The notes beneath the pieces are model-generated. The model was not told the origin of the DNA. It saw nothing but the letters and a program-made list of their open reading frames with translations, and did no database searches. 64,000 nt of DNA from Bradyrhizobium sp. JYMT SZCCT0180. GTDB lineage: Bacteria; Pseudomonadota; Alphaproteobacteria; Rhizobiales; Xanthobacteraceae. The stretch covers positions 1-64,000 of the forward strand of contig NZ_JAFCLZ010000005.1 of assembly GCF_018130165.1 (NCBI RefSeq). The letters run 5' to 3'. Of this stretch, positions 42,028 through 51,200 are shown piece after piece. Both the position numbers and the translations under genes were made by a program. Position 1 is the first letter of the stretch. Every line of letters starts with the position of its first letter.

Positions 42028-44988
42028 CTACCCCCCACCCACCAACGCCAGAAACACCCGCCGCACCTCGGCCTCGGTCTCCCTTACCCTTGCCTGCAGC
42101 GTCGAGAAGTCCGGGGTGTCACCGGCTCTGGCCATCACGCGCTGCAGGTTTTCGCCTGCGGTTTCCGGGTTGAACTTGCCGTTCACGCAGAGCCGCAAAA
42201 TCTGGGTCAGGTCGTGATAGAGCCGCGTGGCGGAGCGCAGCACTTCGGCTTCGGCTTGCGGCAGCACGCCTGACCGGGCGGCGTTGTCGAGCACCTGCAG
42301 GGTGGAGACGCTGAGGATTTCGGGCTTCTGGGACGCATAAGCGAGCTGCAGATATTGCGCGATGAAGTCGATATCGACGAGGCCGCCGGCGGCGAGTTTC
42401 AGGTCCCAGATGTCGTCCTCGCCCTTTTCCAGCGCGATGGCGCGGCGCATGTCGGCGACGTCGCCGGCGGTGCTGGCGGGATCGCGGGGTCGGACCAGGA
42501 CGCCGCGGATGATGTCCTCGATCTTCTTGCGGAACGCGGGCGATGCCGAGATCACCCTCGCGCGTGTCAGCGCCATGTGCTCCCAGGTCCAGGCCTCGCG
42601 TTCCTGGTAGTCGGCGAATGAATCGATCCGCGACGCCACCGGGCCGGCGCGGCCCGAGGGGCGCAGCCGCATGTCGACGTCATAGAGCACGCCGTAATTG
42701 GTCCGCGTCGTGAAGGCCGAGATCAGGCGCTGGGTCAGCCGCGCAAAATATTGCGCGCCGTGCAGCGACCGCTCGCCGTCGGAATCCGGATGCTCCTCGT
42801 CGAAATCATAAAGCAGGATCAGATCGAGATCGGAGGACGCGGTCATCTCGCGGCTGCCGAGCCGGCCCATCGCGAGGATCGCGGTCTCCTGCCCCTTGAT
42901 CCTGCCGTATTGGGTCGCGAACTGGTCGGTGACGAGACCATGCACGGTGTGCACGATGCCTTCGGCAACATCGGCGAAGGCGACGCTGGCCTGCTGCGCC
43001 GATACGGTACCTGAAAGAATGCGCGTGCCGATCAGGAACAGGCTTTCCTGGCCGAACAGACGCAGCCGGTCGAGAAAGTCCTCGTAGGAATCCGCGTCCT
43101 TCAATGTCGTCGCAAGGCGCGCGGACAATTCCTTCTGGTCCGGCATCGCGCCGAAAAAGCGCGGGTCGATCAGCCCGTCCATGATCTGCGGCTGGCGCGC
43201 CAGCATGTCGCCGAGCCGCGGCGCCGCGCCAAGGATCAGCGCCACCAGTGCGACGAGATCGCGGTTCTGGCTCAATAGCGAAATCAACCGCCCGCCGCGC
43301 TGCAGCGCGCCGAGGAAGCGGTCGAACGCCGTCACGGCATCGTCGGGGTCTTCGGCATGGGCGAGGCCGTCGATCAGGCCGGGGATGAATTCGATGAACG
43401 CGCTTTTGGTGGCCCCGTTACGCAGCGCGCGATAATCGCCTTCGATCCATTGCTGCACGGTCTTGGCCACCGTGACCGGCTTCTTGAAACCGAGCGTGGC
43501 GAGATGGTCGAGCAGCCGTTGGTCTTCCGCACCGCCGCCGTAATTAACGTCGGGCAGTTTCTCGGTGCCGGTGGGATCGCCCTCGAACAGCTTGCTGTAG
43601 TGCCCCTGCACGATATTGAGGTGGCCGAGCAAATCCTTCGCGAAGGCGGCGCGGCTCTCATAGCCGAAGAAGTTTGCAAACCGCGCCACGGCATCGGGAT
43701 CGTCCGGCAGCGCATGGGTCTGCTCGTCGGATATCATTTGCAGCCGGTGTTCGACGCGGCGCAGATATTCGTAGGCGAGGTTAAGTTCTTCCTGCGCCTG
43801 AAACGTGATCCAGTTGCTGGTCGCCAGCACCTGCAATGCCTGCAGCGTCGGCCGCACCCGCAAATGCGGATGCCGGCCGCCGGCGATCAATTGCTGGGTC
43901 TGGGCGAAAAATTCGATCTCGCGGATGCCGCCGCGGCCGACCTTGACGTTATGGCCCTCGACCGAGATCTCGCTCTGGCCGCGATAGGTCTGCATCTGCC
44001 GCTTCATGTCGTGGACGTCGGCGAGCGCGGCAAAATCGAGATGCTTGCGCCAGACAAACGGGGCGAGTTCGGCGATCAGCGCCTCGCCGGCCCTGGGATC
44101 GCCGGCACAGGGCCGCGCCTTGATCATCGCGGCGCGTTCCCAGGTGCGCCCTTCCCGCTCGTAGTAATGCAGCGCCGCGTTGGTCGACATCGCGACCTGC
44201 GTCGAGGCGGGATCGGGCCGGAGGCGAAGATCGACTCGGAACACATAGCCGTCGCCGCTGCGCTGCTGCAGAATTCGTGCGAGCGCCTGCGTGACGCGCA
44301 CGAAGAACGGCGCCGGCTCGATGTCGGCGACGAGCGAGGTCGCGGCGGGATCGAAAAACACGATCAGGTCGATGTCGCTGGAATAGTTCAATTCGCCCGC
44401 GCCCATCTTGCCCATCGCAAGCACGATCAAGCCGCAGCCTTCCTCGGGCTTGTCAGGGTTGGCCGCATTCATCCGGCCGCGCACGACCTCCTGGCGGAGC
44501 AGGAACCGCAACGCCGCCTGCACTGAAGCGACCGCGAGATCGGTCAGCGCCGCCGTCACCCGCATCACCGGCCAGACGCCGCCGATGTCGCACAGCGCGG
44601 TCATCAGCGCGGCTTCCGCCTTTAGGCGGCGAAGCAGAAGCATCACGTCGGCTTCGCTGGCCGCATCGAATACGTCGTCGGTGGTTTTCTCGATCAGCGA
44701 GGAAAGGTGCGACTCCGGGTCGCACGCCAAGAGGCGGATCAGCCGCGCGGCGTCGGCGCGGATCAGATCGAACAGATAGGGCGAGAATTCCGCTATCCCG
44801 AGCAGGATGCGCCTGGCGAACGGCCGCGTCAGCACGGCCTCGAGCGCAGCCGACTGCGCCGGCTCCAGTTCGGAGAGCCAGGCTGAAAATATCTGTTCGG
44901 CATTGCTGGAAGCGGAGACATGCGGCCCGTCCACGAAGCGCGCGGCGAGGCCCTGTCCTTCCGCGTTGCCCGGCGCGGATGAGTTCAT
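42028..44988 (-). CDS. glnE: Glutamine synthetase adenylyltransferase/deadenylase GlnE
   Basis: 986 residues, the usual length. Two nucleotidyltransferase domains are visible: the N-terminal deadenylase with GELNYSSDIDLIVFFD (Asp205 and Asp207) and the C-terminal adenylylase with MTASSDLDLILLYDFDEEH; between them are the all-helical regions, including KVGRGGIREIEFFAQTQQLI and LAAGGLVDIDFIAQYLQLAY, the typical glutamate-binding-type segments. GlnE controls glutamine synthetase in response to PII. The start MNSSAPGNAE overlaps the stop of the histidine kinase gene by 4 bases, so translation is coupled to the two-component genes. Confidence 0.97.
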   Translation of the reverse strand: MNSSAPGNAEGQGLAARFVDGPHVSASSNAEQIFSAWLSELEPAQSAALEAVLTRPFARRILLGIAEFSPYLFDLIRADAARLIRLLACDPESHLSSLIEKTTDDVFDAASEADVMLLLRRLKAEAALMTALCDIGGVWPVMRVTAALTDLAVASVQAALRFLLRQEVVRGRMNAANPDKPEEGCGLIVLAMGKMGAGELNYSSDIDLIVFFDPAATSLVADIEPAPFFVRVTQALARILQQRSGDGYVFRVDLRLRPDPASTQVAMSTNAALHYYEREGRTWERAAMIKARPCAGDPRAGEALIAELAPFVWRKHLDFAALADVHDMKRQMQTYRGQSEISVEGHNVKVGRGGIREIEFFAQTQQLIAGGRHPHLRVRPTLQALQVLATSNWITFQAQEELNLAYEYLRRVEHRLQMISDEQTHALPDDPDAVARFANFFGYESRAAFAKDLLGHLNIVQGHYSKLFEGDPTGTEKLPDVNYGGGAEDQRLLDHLATLGFKKPVTVAKTVQQWIEGDYRALRNGATKSAFIEFIPGLIDGLAHAEDPDDAVTAFDRFLGALQRGGRLISLLSQNRDLVALVALILGAAPRLGDMLARQPQIMDGLIDPRFFGAMPDQKELSARLATTLKDADSYEDFLDRLRLFGQESLFLIGTRILSGTVSAQQASVAFADVAEGIVHTVHGLVTDQFATQYGRIKGQETAILAMGRLGSREMTASSDLDLILLYDFDEEHPDSDGERSLHGAQYFARLTQRLISAFTTRTNYGVLYDVDMRLRPSGRAGPVASRIDSFADYQEREAWTWEHMALTRARVISASPAFRKKIEDIIRGVLVRPRDPASTAGDVADMRRAIALEKGEDDIWDLKLAAGGLVDIDFIAQYLQLAYASQKPEILSVSTLQVLDNAARSGVLPQAEAEVLRSATRLYHDLTQILRLCVNGKFNPETAGENLQRVMARAGDTPDFSTLQARVRETEAEVRRVFLALVGGG

Positions 44989-46451
44989 GCCACCTTCTGT
45001 GGCACATCCGGCGTTTGAGCCGCAAGCCTGTCGCCGGAGGCCGCGCGCGCCGGAATGGCCAGCGTCGCGATCAGGCCCGGATGCGCATCGCCGAGCCGGA
45101 GTTCGCCGCCGTGCAGGGTTGCCACCGCCGAGGCCAGGCTGAGGCCGAGGCCGGAACCGGGCAGCGTCCGGCTGGCTTCCAGCCGCACGAAGCGCTCCAC
45201 CGCGTGCTTGCGATCGCCTTCGGGAATGCCGCGGCCGTGATCGGTGACGCTGAGCAGCACGGAATCGCCCTCGCGCCGCGACTCGATCAGGATTTCCCTG
45301 GAACGTGCCGCCACGCCGGCGTCCAGCGGCTGCACGGTTGGGTCGGGCTTGCCGTATTTGATCGCGTTCTCGACCAGATTGGCCAGCGCCTGGCTGATCA
45401 GCTCGCGGTTGCCGTGAAGGGCCGCGGATGCGGCCTTGACGCGCAGGGTCAGGCCGTCGTCTTCGGCCAAGGGCTCATAGAGTTCGTGGATGCCTTTGGC
45501 GACGTCGGCGGCGTCGAAATCGTCCATGTTGCCGCGCGCCTGCCCGGACTCGGCGCGCGCGATCATCAACAGCGCATTGAAGGTGCGGATCAGCCCGTCG
45601 GATTCCTCGATGGTGCGTTCCAGCGCCGCGCGGTATTCGGCCTCGCTGCCGGAACTCGCCAGCGCCTCCTCGGCGCGGTTGCGCAGCCGCGTCAGCGGTG
45701 TCTTCAGATCATGGGCGATGTTGTCGGAGACTTCCTTCAGCCCCGTCATCAGGGCCTCGATCCGCTCCAGCATGGCGTTGAGGTTTTCCGCGAGCCGATC
45801 GAGCTCGTCGCCGCTGCGGCCCACCGGCAGCCGGCCAGTGAGATCGCCGGCCATGATGCGCTGGGTGGTGCCGGTCATGGCGTCGATCCGGTGCAGCACC
45901 CGCCGCGCCACGAAGATGCCGCCGCCGAGGCCGAGCACGATGACGACCAGCAGCGACCATTGCGCGGCGTTGGCGACGATGCCGAACATCCGCCTTCGTT
46001 CCTCGAGGTCGCGTCCGACCAGCAGCCGAAAACCGTTGTTGAGTTGGGTGACGCGAACCAGCGCGCGATGGTGGGCGGTGTCCTGCTCGTCGAGCCGGCG
46101 GTACGCCGTCTCGGACCAGCCTGAGGAAGCCATCACGCCCGGGGACAGCGATTCAACATTGCCGCCGAACGCCGTTCCCGCCGGCGTGGTGACGAGATAG
46201 AGGTTGGCGCCGGGCCGCAGCGTGCGGCGGCCGAGCGTAAGGGCAAGGCCCTGCAGACCGCGGCGTTCGTAGATGGTCTCAATCTCGGCGATCTCGGCAT
46301 TGACGGTCGCGGTGATCTGCTCGTTGATCATCCGCCGCGTATTCCAGGCGAAGTAGCCCAGGAGCGAGGCGGCAAACAGCGCAAACAGAAACAGGTACAC
46401 CAGCGTCAGGCGAAACGCCGTGGTGCGGATCAGTTTACCGAATGCCGTCAC
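44985..46451 (-). CDS. Membrane sensor histidine kinase
   Basis: 488 residues. Two membrane segments at about 15-34 and 166-183 flank a periplasmic sensor region of about 130 residues; a HAMP domain follows (RIMAGDLTGRLPVGRSGDELDRLAENLNAML). The H-box is SDNIAHDLKTPLTRLRNRAEEAL and the ATPase part has NLVENAIKYG (N box), SVTDHGRGIP (G1) and GSGLGLSLASAVA (G2). It overlaps the response regulator gene by 17 bases, so they form one system. The stimulus is unknown; by position it may respond to envelope stress along with the Do protease. Confidence 0.95.
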   Translation of the reverse strand: MTAFGKLIRTTAFRLTLVYLFLFALFAASLLGYFAWNTRRMINEQITATVNAEIAEIETIYERRGLQGLALTLGRRTLRPGANLYLVTTPAGTAFGGNVESLSPGVMASSGWSETAYRRLDEQDTAHHRALVRVTQLNNGFRLLVGRDLEERRRMFGIVANAAQWSLLVVIVLGLGGGIFVARRVLHRIDAMTGTTQRIMAGDLTGRLPVGRSGDELDRLAENLNAMLERIEALMTGLKEVSDNIAHDLKTPLTRLRNRAEEALASSGSEAEYRAALERTIEESDGLIRTFNALLMIARAESGQARGNMDDFDAADVAKGIHELYEPLAEDDGLTLRVKAASAALHGNRELISQALANLVENAIKYGKPDPTVQPLDAGVAARSREILIESRREGDSVLLSVTDHGRGIPEGDRKHAVERFVRLEASRTLPGSGLGLSLASAVATLHGGELRLGDAHPGLIATLAIPARAASGDRLAAQTPDVPQKVA

Positions 46452-47154
46452 GGATCATGTATCCGGCGCCGCGGATCGTATGCAGCAAGGGCCGCTCAAA
46501 GCCCTTGTCGATCTTGGAGCGCAGCCGCGAGATATGCACGTCGATGACGTTGGTCTGCGGATCGAAATGATAATCCCAGACGTTTTCCAGGAGCATGGTG
46601 CGCGTCACCACCTGCCCTGCATGCTTCATCAAATATTCGAGCAGGCGAAACTCGCGCGGCTGCAGCGTCAGCTCATCCTTGCCGCGGGCGACGCGGTGCG
46701 ACAGCCGGTCGAGTTCGAGATCGCCGACCTTGTAGGTGGTTTCCTCAGCCGGACCGCCGTGGCGGCGCGACAGCACTTCGACGCGCGCGAGCAGCTCGGC
46801 GAACGAATACGGCTTTGGCAAATAATCGTCACCACCGGCGCGCAGGCCCTTGATGCGGTCGTCGACCTGGCCGAGCGCGGAGAGGATCAGGACCGGCGTG
46901 CGGTTGCCCTTTTCGCGCAAGCTGCCGATCAGCGACAGGCCGTCGCGCTTCGGCAGCATGCGGTCGACCACCAGCACGTCGTAATCGCCGCTGTCGGCGA
47001 GCGACAGCCCTTCCTCGCCATCGCTGGCGAGATCGGCGATGTACCCGACTTCACGGAACGCCTTCACCAGATAGTCGGCGGACTCGCGGTCGTCTTCGAT
47101 GATCAACAGGCGCATTTGGGAGGCGGTTGCGGTCTGAGAAGCGATTGTGCTCAC
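46435..47154 (-). CDS. OmpR-family response regulator
   Basis: 239 residues with a receiver domain (RLLIIEDDRESADYL, phospho-acceptor in VLVVDRMLPKRDG, KPYSFAELLARVEVL) and a winged-helix DNA-binding domain (ELTLQPREFRLLEYLMKHAGQVVTRTMLLENVWDYHF, NVIDVHISRLRSKID). The start is GTG at 47154; an ATG 39 bases later (MRLLIIEDD) is an alternative. It lies before the kinase in transcription order. The gap to the Do protease gene carries a terminator. Confidence 0.94.
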   Translation of the reverse strand: MSTIASQTATASQMRLLIIEDDRESADYLVKAFREVGYIADLASDGEEGLSLADSGDYDVLVVDRMLPKRDGLSLIGSLREKGNRTPVLILSALGQVDDRIKGLRAGGDDYLPKPYSFAELLARVEVLSRRHGGPAEETTYKVGDLELDRLSHRVARGKDELTLQPREFRLLEYLMKHAGQVVTRTMLLENVWDYHFDPQTNVIDVHISRLRSKIDKGFERPLLHTIRGAGYMIRDGIR

Positions 47155-47493
47155 GTTGTGGGCCTTTTCTCACCATGGCGCGGGGCGCATGCCGATGCAA
47201 GGCAGCGGGGAACCCGCGCAACTTTTTGTGTTCCCAAAGCTTCGGTTTCCGAAGCTCTGGATCGTTGTTTTGACGCGTTTTCTTCACGCAAACCGGTACC
47301 CACTTTGCTCGAAAACGCTTTCGAGTAAAAAAAGCGGGCGGCGAGGCTGGGGGACCCCGCCGCCCTTTTCCCTTCCGACAGAGGGGGGCGTATTCCATCG
47401 AAAGGTAGCTGGAGGGAGCGAGTTTTGCACCCGCTCCCCGGAAGGAGCCGTCGGCGGGGGCGACTGTTGCCGGCGAAACCCTCCATCTCGTAT
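47155..47493. other. Intergenic region with a terminator and a hairpin
   Basis: 339 bases without a gene. It holds the rho-independent terminator of the Do protease gene (47327-47369) and a hairpin AGCTTCGG-TTT-CCGAAGCT near 47237-47255, in the likely promoter region of the response regulator. Confidence 0.6.
47327..47369 (-). terminator. Rho-independent terminator of the Do protease gene
   Basis: On the minus strand the stem GGGCGGCG (47365-47358) pairs with CGCCGCCC (47343-47336) and is followed by a run of seven T after CGC (47333-47327). A shorter T run on the plus strand side makes it weakly bidirectional. Confidence 0.75.
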
Positions 47494-49098
47494 TTAACCC
47501 TTCGCTACCGGCACTGCCACGAACCGCGACGAACCGCCGCTCTTCACGCGCATGAGAACGCTGCTCTTGTTGTCGCTGCGCGCCGCGTTGATCGCATCAC
47601 GCACTTCGCCAGCGGTAGCGACGCTCTTGCCGGCGACTTCCAGGATCACATCGCCTTCCTTGAAGCCGCGCTCGGCCGCCGCGCTCTTCGGGTCGACCTC
47701 GGTGACCACGACGCCTTCCTTGCCGGCGCCGGCCACGCTGTTGGCGGGGGCAACCGTCATGCCGAGCTTCGGCACGTCGGTTCCCTTGTTCGGCTTGGCC
47801 TTGTCGCCGTCGTCGATGCTGGCCTTGGCCTCAACGGTGTTCGGCAACTGGCCGAGCGTGAGGTTGACGACCTTGTCCGTACCCTTGTGCAGCACGTTGA
47901 GCTTGACCGCGGCTCCCGGCGCCAATCCGCCGATGGTGCGGGCGAGTTCGCGCGCATCCTTGACCGTCTCGCCGTTAACAGCGGTGATGACGTCGCCGGA
48001 TTCGATGCCGGCCTTGGCCGCCGGACCATTGGCCTGCGGTTCCGCCACCAGCGCGCCTTCCGCTTTTTTCAGGCCGAGGCTGTCGGCGATATCAGCGGTC
48101 ACCGGTTGGATCTGGACGCCGATCCAGCCGCGGGCGACCGAGCCCTTGTCCTTGAGCTGGGCGACCACGCTTTTTACCGTGGAGGCGGGAATCGAGAACG
48201 CGATGCCGACGCTGCCGCCGGACGGCGAATAGATCGCGGTGTTGACGCCCATCACCTCGCCGGCGGTATCGAATGCCGGTCCGCCCGAGTTACCCTTGTT
48301 CACGGGCGCGTCGATCTGGATGAAATCGTCATACGGACCGTTGCCGATGTCGCGGCCGGACGCCGAGACGATGCCGGCGGTCACGGTGCCGCCGAGGCCG
48401 AACGGATTACCGACCGCGAGCACCCAGTCGCCGATCCGCGGCTTGGAGTCGGACAGCTTTGCGAACGGGAAGTCGGTGCGGCCGGCGACCTTGATCAGCG
48501 CAAGGTCGGTGCGCGGATCGGTGCCGATCACCTTGGCGCTGTAGCTCTTGCCGTCGTCCATCGTGACTTCGACCTTGTCGGCGCCGTCGACGACGTGATT
48601 GTTGGTCACGGCATAACCGTCAGGCGAGATGAAGAAGCCGGAGCCCTGGCCGGTCACCGGGCCACGGCCGCCGCGCGGGTTACCGCGCAGGCCGGGCGGC
48701 AAACCATCCGGTCCACCGAAGCGGCGGAAGAAGCGCTCCATCGGCGAGCCCGGCTGGAACGGCGTATCGTCGTCCCGGTTGGCGCTGTCGTCCTTGTCCT
48801 TGCTGGCAACCTTCTCGGCGATGTTGATCTTGACCGAAATCACCGACGGCTTCACGCGCTCGACGATGTCGGCAAAGCCGATCGGCCGCTCAACCTTGCG
48901 GACTTCGTTGTTGACCTGCGCGTGCGCCGCGCTGGTGAACACATCGATCGGGCCCGACGAAGGGCTGAAACCATAGACCGCAGCGCCGAGGCCGGCGACG
49001 ACGGACGCCATCAGCGCGAATTTGCGCGCCGAGAACAGGGAGCGGCGCGGGGCGCCATAGGAGGGAAGCGAGGAAAGATCGACGGGACGTTCAGTCAT
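47494..49098 (-). CDS. degP: Do-family periplasmic serine protease (DegP/HtrA)
   Basis: 534 residues. An N-terminal membrane segment at about 25-45 acts as signal or anchor. The chymotrypsin-like domain has the triad H168 (VTNNHVVDG), D198 (PRTDLALIKV) and S271 (NKGNSGGPAFD), with the GQGSGFFIS entry. A Gly/Pro/Arg-rich LA-type loop lies at 110-150. Two PDZ domains follow (about 350-430 with GWIGVQIQPVTADIA and 445-534). It removes misfolded envelope proteins. The start MTERPVDLSS was chosen; the longer frame is not signal-like. In rhizobia this gene usually follows the ccm genes and precedes the two-component pair and glnE, as here apart from an insert. Confidence 0.95.
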   Translation of the reverse strand: MTERPVDLSSLPSYGAPRRSLFSARKFALMASVVAGLGAAVYGFSPSSGPIDVFTSAAHAQVNNEVRKVERPIGFADIVERVKPSVISVKINIAEKVASKDKDDSANRDDDTPFQPGSPMERFFRRFGGPDGLPPGLRGNPRGGRGPVTGQGSGFFISPDGYAVTNNHVVDGADKVEVTMDDGKSYSAKVIGTDPRTDLALIKVAGRTDFPFAKLSDSKPRIGDWVLAVGNPFGLGGTVTAGIVSASGRDIGNGPYDDFIQIDAPVNKGNSGGPAFDTAGEVMGVNTAIYSPSGGSVGIAFSIPASTVKSVVAQLKDKGSVARGWIGVQIQPVTADIADSLGLKKAEGALVAEPQANGPAAKAGIESGDVITAVNGETVKDARELARTIGGLAPGAAVKLNVLHKGTDKVVNLTLGQLPNTVEAKASIDDGDKAKPNKGTDVPKLGMTVAPANSVAGAGKEGVVVTEVDPKSAAAERGFKEGDVILEVAGKSVATAGEVRDAINAARSDNKSSVLMRVKSGGSSRFVAVPVAKG

Positions 49099-49327
49099 GT
49101 TGGGAAATCTCCAGATCCAGAATTCGACGGTGCGGGGGGCTGGGCACCTGACAGGACGGAAGATGGGGTCTGGCGCCTTACCGCGCGCTGGCGAGGGAAT
49201 TAAACTTTTGTAATGGAGGCGGTTATGACTGCGGCAGTTTAGCGCAGGCAATCCAACGGCTTAGCGCCGGCCGAAAGTGGCGGTTCGAGGGGCGCTGCGG
49301 CCTTTTTCATTTGCCGCAATGGCGCCG

Positions 49328-50047
49328 CTAACCGCCCCTGGATTTACTGGGCTTTCCGGACTTATTCCCGGTTTTGCTGCTCGCGCCGTTGGCCAGGATG
49401 TCCGCCATCTTCTCGATTTCGCTGGCGTCGTCCCATTGGCGGTCGGGGGCGAAGACGCACCGCGTCAGGAAATACCCGACATGCATGCAGTGCACGGCAC
49501 GCGCCAGCACCTCGACATCGACATCGCTGCGGAGCCTGCCGTCGGCGCGCAGATTCTCCAGGCTTTCGATCATGGGTTCCCAGATATGCCGCTGCCACAG
49601 CTCGGCCATCGCGCCTCTGATGTCGTCGTTCTGAATCATCTCCGCGGTGACAGTGCGGGCGATTCCCGGGTTCTTGACCACCATCGTCATCTCCTCGCTG
49701 GCGGCCGCGATGAACCAATCCTTCAGGCTCGGGGCCCTCGCCTTGATCTGCTTTTCGCGCGTCTCCCACTGCCGCGTCAGGCCCCGCTGCAGCATGATCG
49801 GAAACAGCACGCGCCGGACCAGGTCGTTCTTCGAGGGGAAGTAGCGAAACATCGTCTTCTCGGTGACCCCCGCGCGCCGCGCGATTTCGGCTGTCGTGGC
49901 GCCATCGACGCCGCGCTCGCCGATCAGGGCGACCGCGGCATCGATGATCGCTTTCTCCTTGGCCGTGGCCGGTGTGAGGAATTTTTCGGTCTCGCGTTCG
50001 AGATCGGCCATCGACAGGCGGGATTTCCGGGAAGGCTTTTGATCCAT
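49328..50047 (-). CDS. TetR-family transcriptional regulator
   Basis: 239 residues. A charged 25-residue start (MDQKPSRKSRLSM) precedes the TetR helix-turn-helix KEKAIIDAAVALIGERGVDGATTAEIARRAGVTEKTMFRYFPSKNDLVRRVL. The C-terminal ligand domain has TVTAEMIQNDDIRGAMAELW and FLTRCVFAPD. The start MDQKPS is placed where the ATG follows AGGATTCTCAAAGTC. The gene is divergent from two membrane-protein genes, with palindromic operators in the gap (50081-50142), so it very likely represses both itself and them. Confidence 0.9.
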   Translation of the reverse strand: MDQKPSRKSRLSMADLERETEKFLTPATAKEKAIIDAAVALIGERGVDGATTAEIARRAGVTEKTMFRYFPSKNDLVRRVLFPIMLQRGLTRQWETREKQIKARAPSLKDWFIAAASEEMTMVVKNPGIARTVTAEMIQNDDIRGAMAELWQRHIWEPMIESLENLRADGRLRSDVDVEVLARAVHCMHVGYFLTRCVFAPDRQWDDASEIEKMADILANGASSKTGNKSGKPSKSRGG

Positions 50048-50080
50048 GACTTTGAGAATCCTCACTTTTCGCACGGGAGT

Positions 50081-50094
50081 ATAGTGATCACTAT
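50081..50094. promoter_or_regulatory. Operator palindrome 1 of the TetR regulator
   Basis: ATAGTGATCACTAT, a perfect 14-base palindrome 34 bases upstream of the TetR start. It shares the half-site ATAGTG with the second operator. Confidence 0.6.
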
Positions 50095-50124
50095 CTTTTT
50101 GTATAGTACCCACTTTACTTTTAT

Positions 50125-50142
50125 GTATAGTGCGCACTATAC
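50125..50142. promoter_or_regulatory. Operator palindrome 2 of the TetR regulator
   Basis: GTATAGTGCGCACTATAC, a perfect 18-base palindrome. A weaker related sequence begins GTATAGTAC at 50101. Three similar sites in 62 bases between divergent genes are typical of TetR-type repression of both directions. Confidence 0.65.
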
Positions 50143-50213
50143 TCCGCACCGTCGTTACGCAAGCGCGCCTAGGCGCCACCGCCCGCGACGCTTGCCAGCA
50201 AACGGAGATCACG

Positions 50214-50627
50214 ATGACCGCATCACGGCAGACGCTGCTTCGTGCCAACGCCCTGTTCCTGCTCGCCGCTTCGGCCGGCGGCTTCTGCAGCGACGTGCTC
50301 GGCATCTTTTTCGCAACCGGGCCGGTCGCAAAAATCGTCGCGGTCGCGCCCTATTCCGGTCTCGGCTTCATCGAGGCGCACGGGCTGGCGTTCCTGATCG
50401 GCATTCAGATGTGGCGCGCCGAACCATCGCGCGCCTGGCACCTCACCGCCGTGGCGATCCATGTCCTGCTCGGCACCTCCAATCTGGTGTTCTGGCAATT
50501 CTTCGTCGTCGCGGACATGCTGGTCGTCGGCTATGTGACGACGGCGCTGCACGTGCTGTTCGTGGTGCTGCAACTGATTGCCGCGAGCACGGCCACGCGA
50601 CCGATCGCAGGTCATGCCCGGGCCTGA
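50214..50627 (+). CDS. Small integral membrane protein, TetR-controlled
   Basis: 137 residues with four hydrophobic segments (ANALFLLAASAGGFCSDVLGIFF, GFIEAHGLAFLIGIQMW, LTAVAIHVLLGTSNLVFWQFFVVADMLVV, TALHVLFVVLQLIAA). It is not assigned to a named family by me. A good GGAGATC lies upstream of the ATG at 50214. The next gene on the same strand is a MAPEG-like protein, so the two may act together at the membrane on a lipophilic or toxic compound sensed by the TetR regulator. Confidence 0.75.
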   Translation: MTASRQTLLRANALFLLAASAGGFCSDVLGIFFATGPVAKIVAVAPYSGLGFIEAHGLAFLIGIQMWRAEPSRAWHLTAVAIHVLLGTSNLVFWQFFVVADMLVVGYVTTALHVLFVVLQLIAASTATRPIAGHARA

Positions 50628-50672
50628 CCTCTCGTTTCCATTGCTGTTTGACAAACTGAAAGGAGCTGGACT

Positions 50673-51188
50673 GTGACCCGCGAACAGAAGACCGTTGCGA
50701 TTGGAGCCGCGAGCGGTGTTTTGACCATGGTGCTGGCGGTTGCCGGCATCTACCGGCTTTGGCCGGATACCGCAGCCCTCACCGATATTGCCGGCCGATT
50801 AGCCTTCACGCTGAAGGCCAATGCGTTTGCGGCGATCCCGCTGCTGGTCGGCATCATCACCGTCGGCAACAACCGGTTTCTCAGCGAAGCCATCGATCCG
50901 ACGCTGCACAAGGAAGACGCCGCGACCGAGATCAACGGCCGGGTGCTCGACAACACGCTTCAGCAATATGTGCTGTTCCTGGCGGGCACGCTCGCCCTCA
51001 GCGTCACGCTGACGGCCGAGCAGACCAAGGTCGTTGCCGCCGCCGCCATCGTGTTCTTCGTCATGCGATTTGCGTTCTGGGTCGGATACCGGATCCATCC
51101 GCTGTATCGCGCCTTCGGCATGTCGTCGACGATCTACCTCAATGCCGGCATTCTCGGCACGGCGCTCTGGAAGACCCTGTGGGGATAG
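50673..51188 (+). CDS. MAPEG-family membrane protein
   Basis: 171 residues, four membrane helices. The pattern RLAFTLKANAFAAIPLLVGIITVGNNRF, NGRVLDNTLQQYVLFLAGTLAL, FVMRFAFWVGYRIHPLYRAFGMSSTIY matches MAPEG proteins (glutathione S-transferase or eicosanoid metabolism type), including the Arg and Asn positions near the glutathione site. The start is GTG at 50673, with GAAAGGAG upstream. It converges on the DUF1993 gene with only 12 bases between the stops. A role in glutathione-dependent detoxification under TetR control is a fair inference. Confidence 0.82.
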   Translation: MTREQKTVAIGAASGVLTMVLAVAGIYRLWPDTAALTDIAGRLAFTLKANAFAAIPLLVGIITVGNNRFLSEAIDPTLHKEDAATEINGRVLDNTLQQYVLFLAGTLALSVTLTAEQTKVVAAAAIVFFVMRFAFWVGYRIHPLYRAFGMSSTIYLNAGILGTALWKTLWG

Positions 51189-51200
51189 GCCACACAGCCC

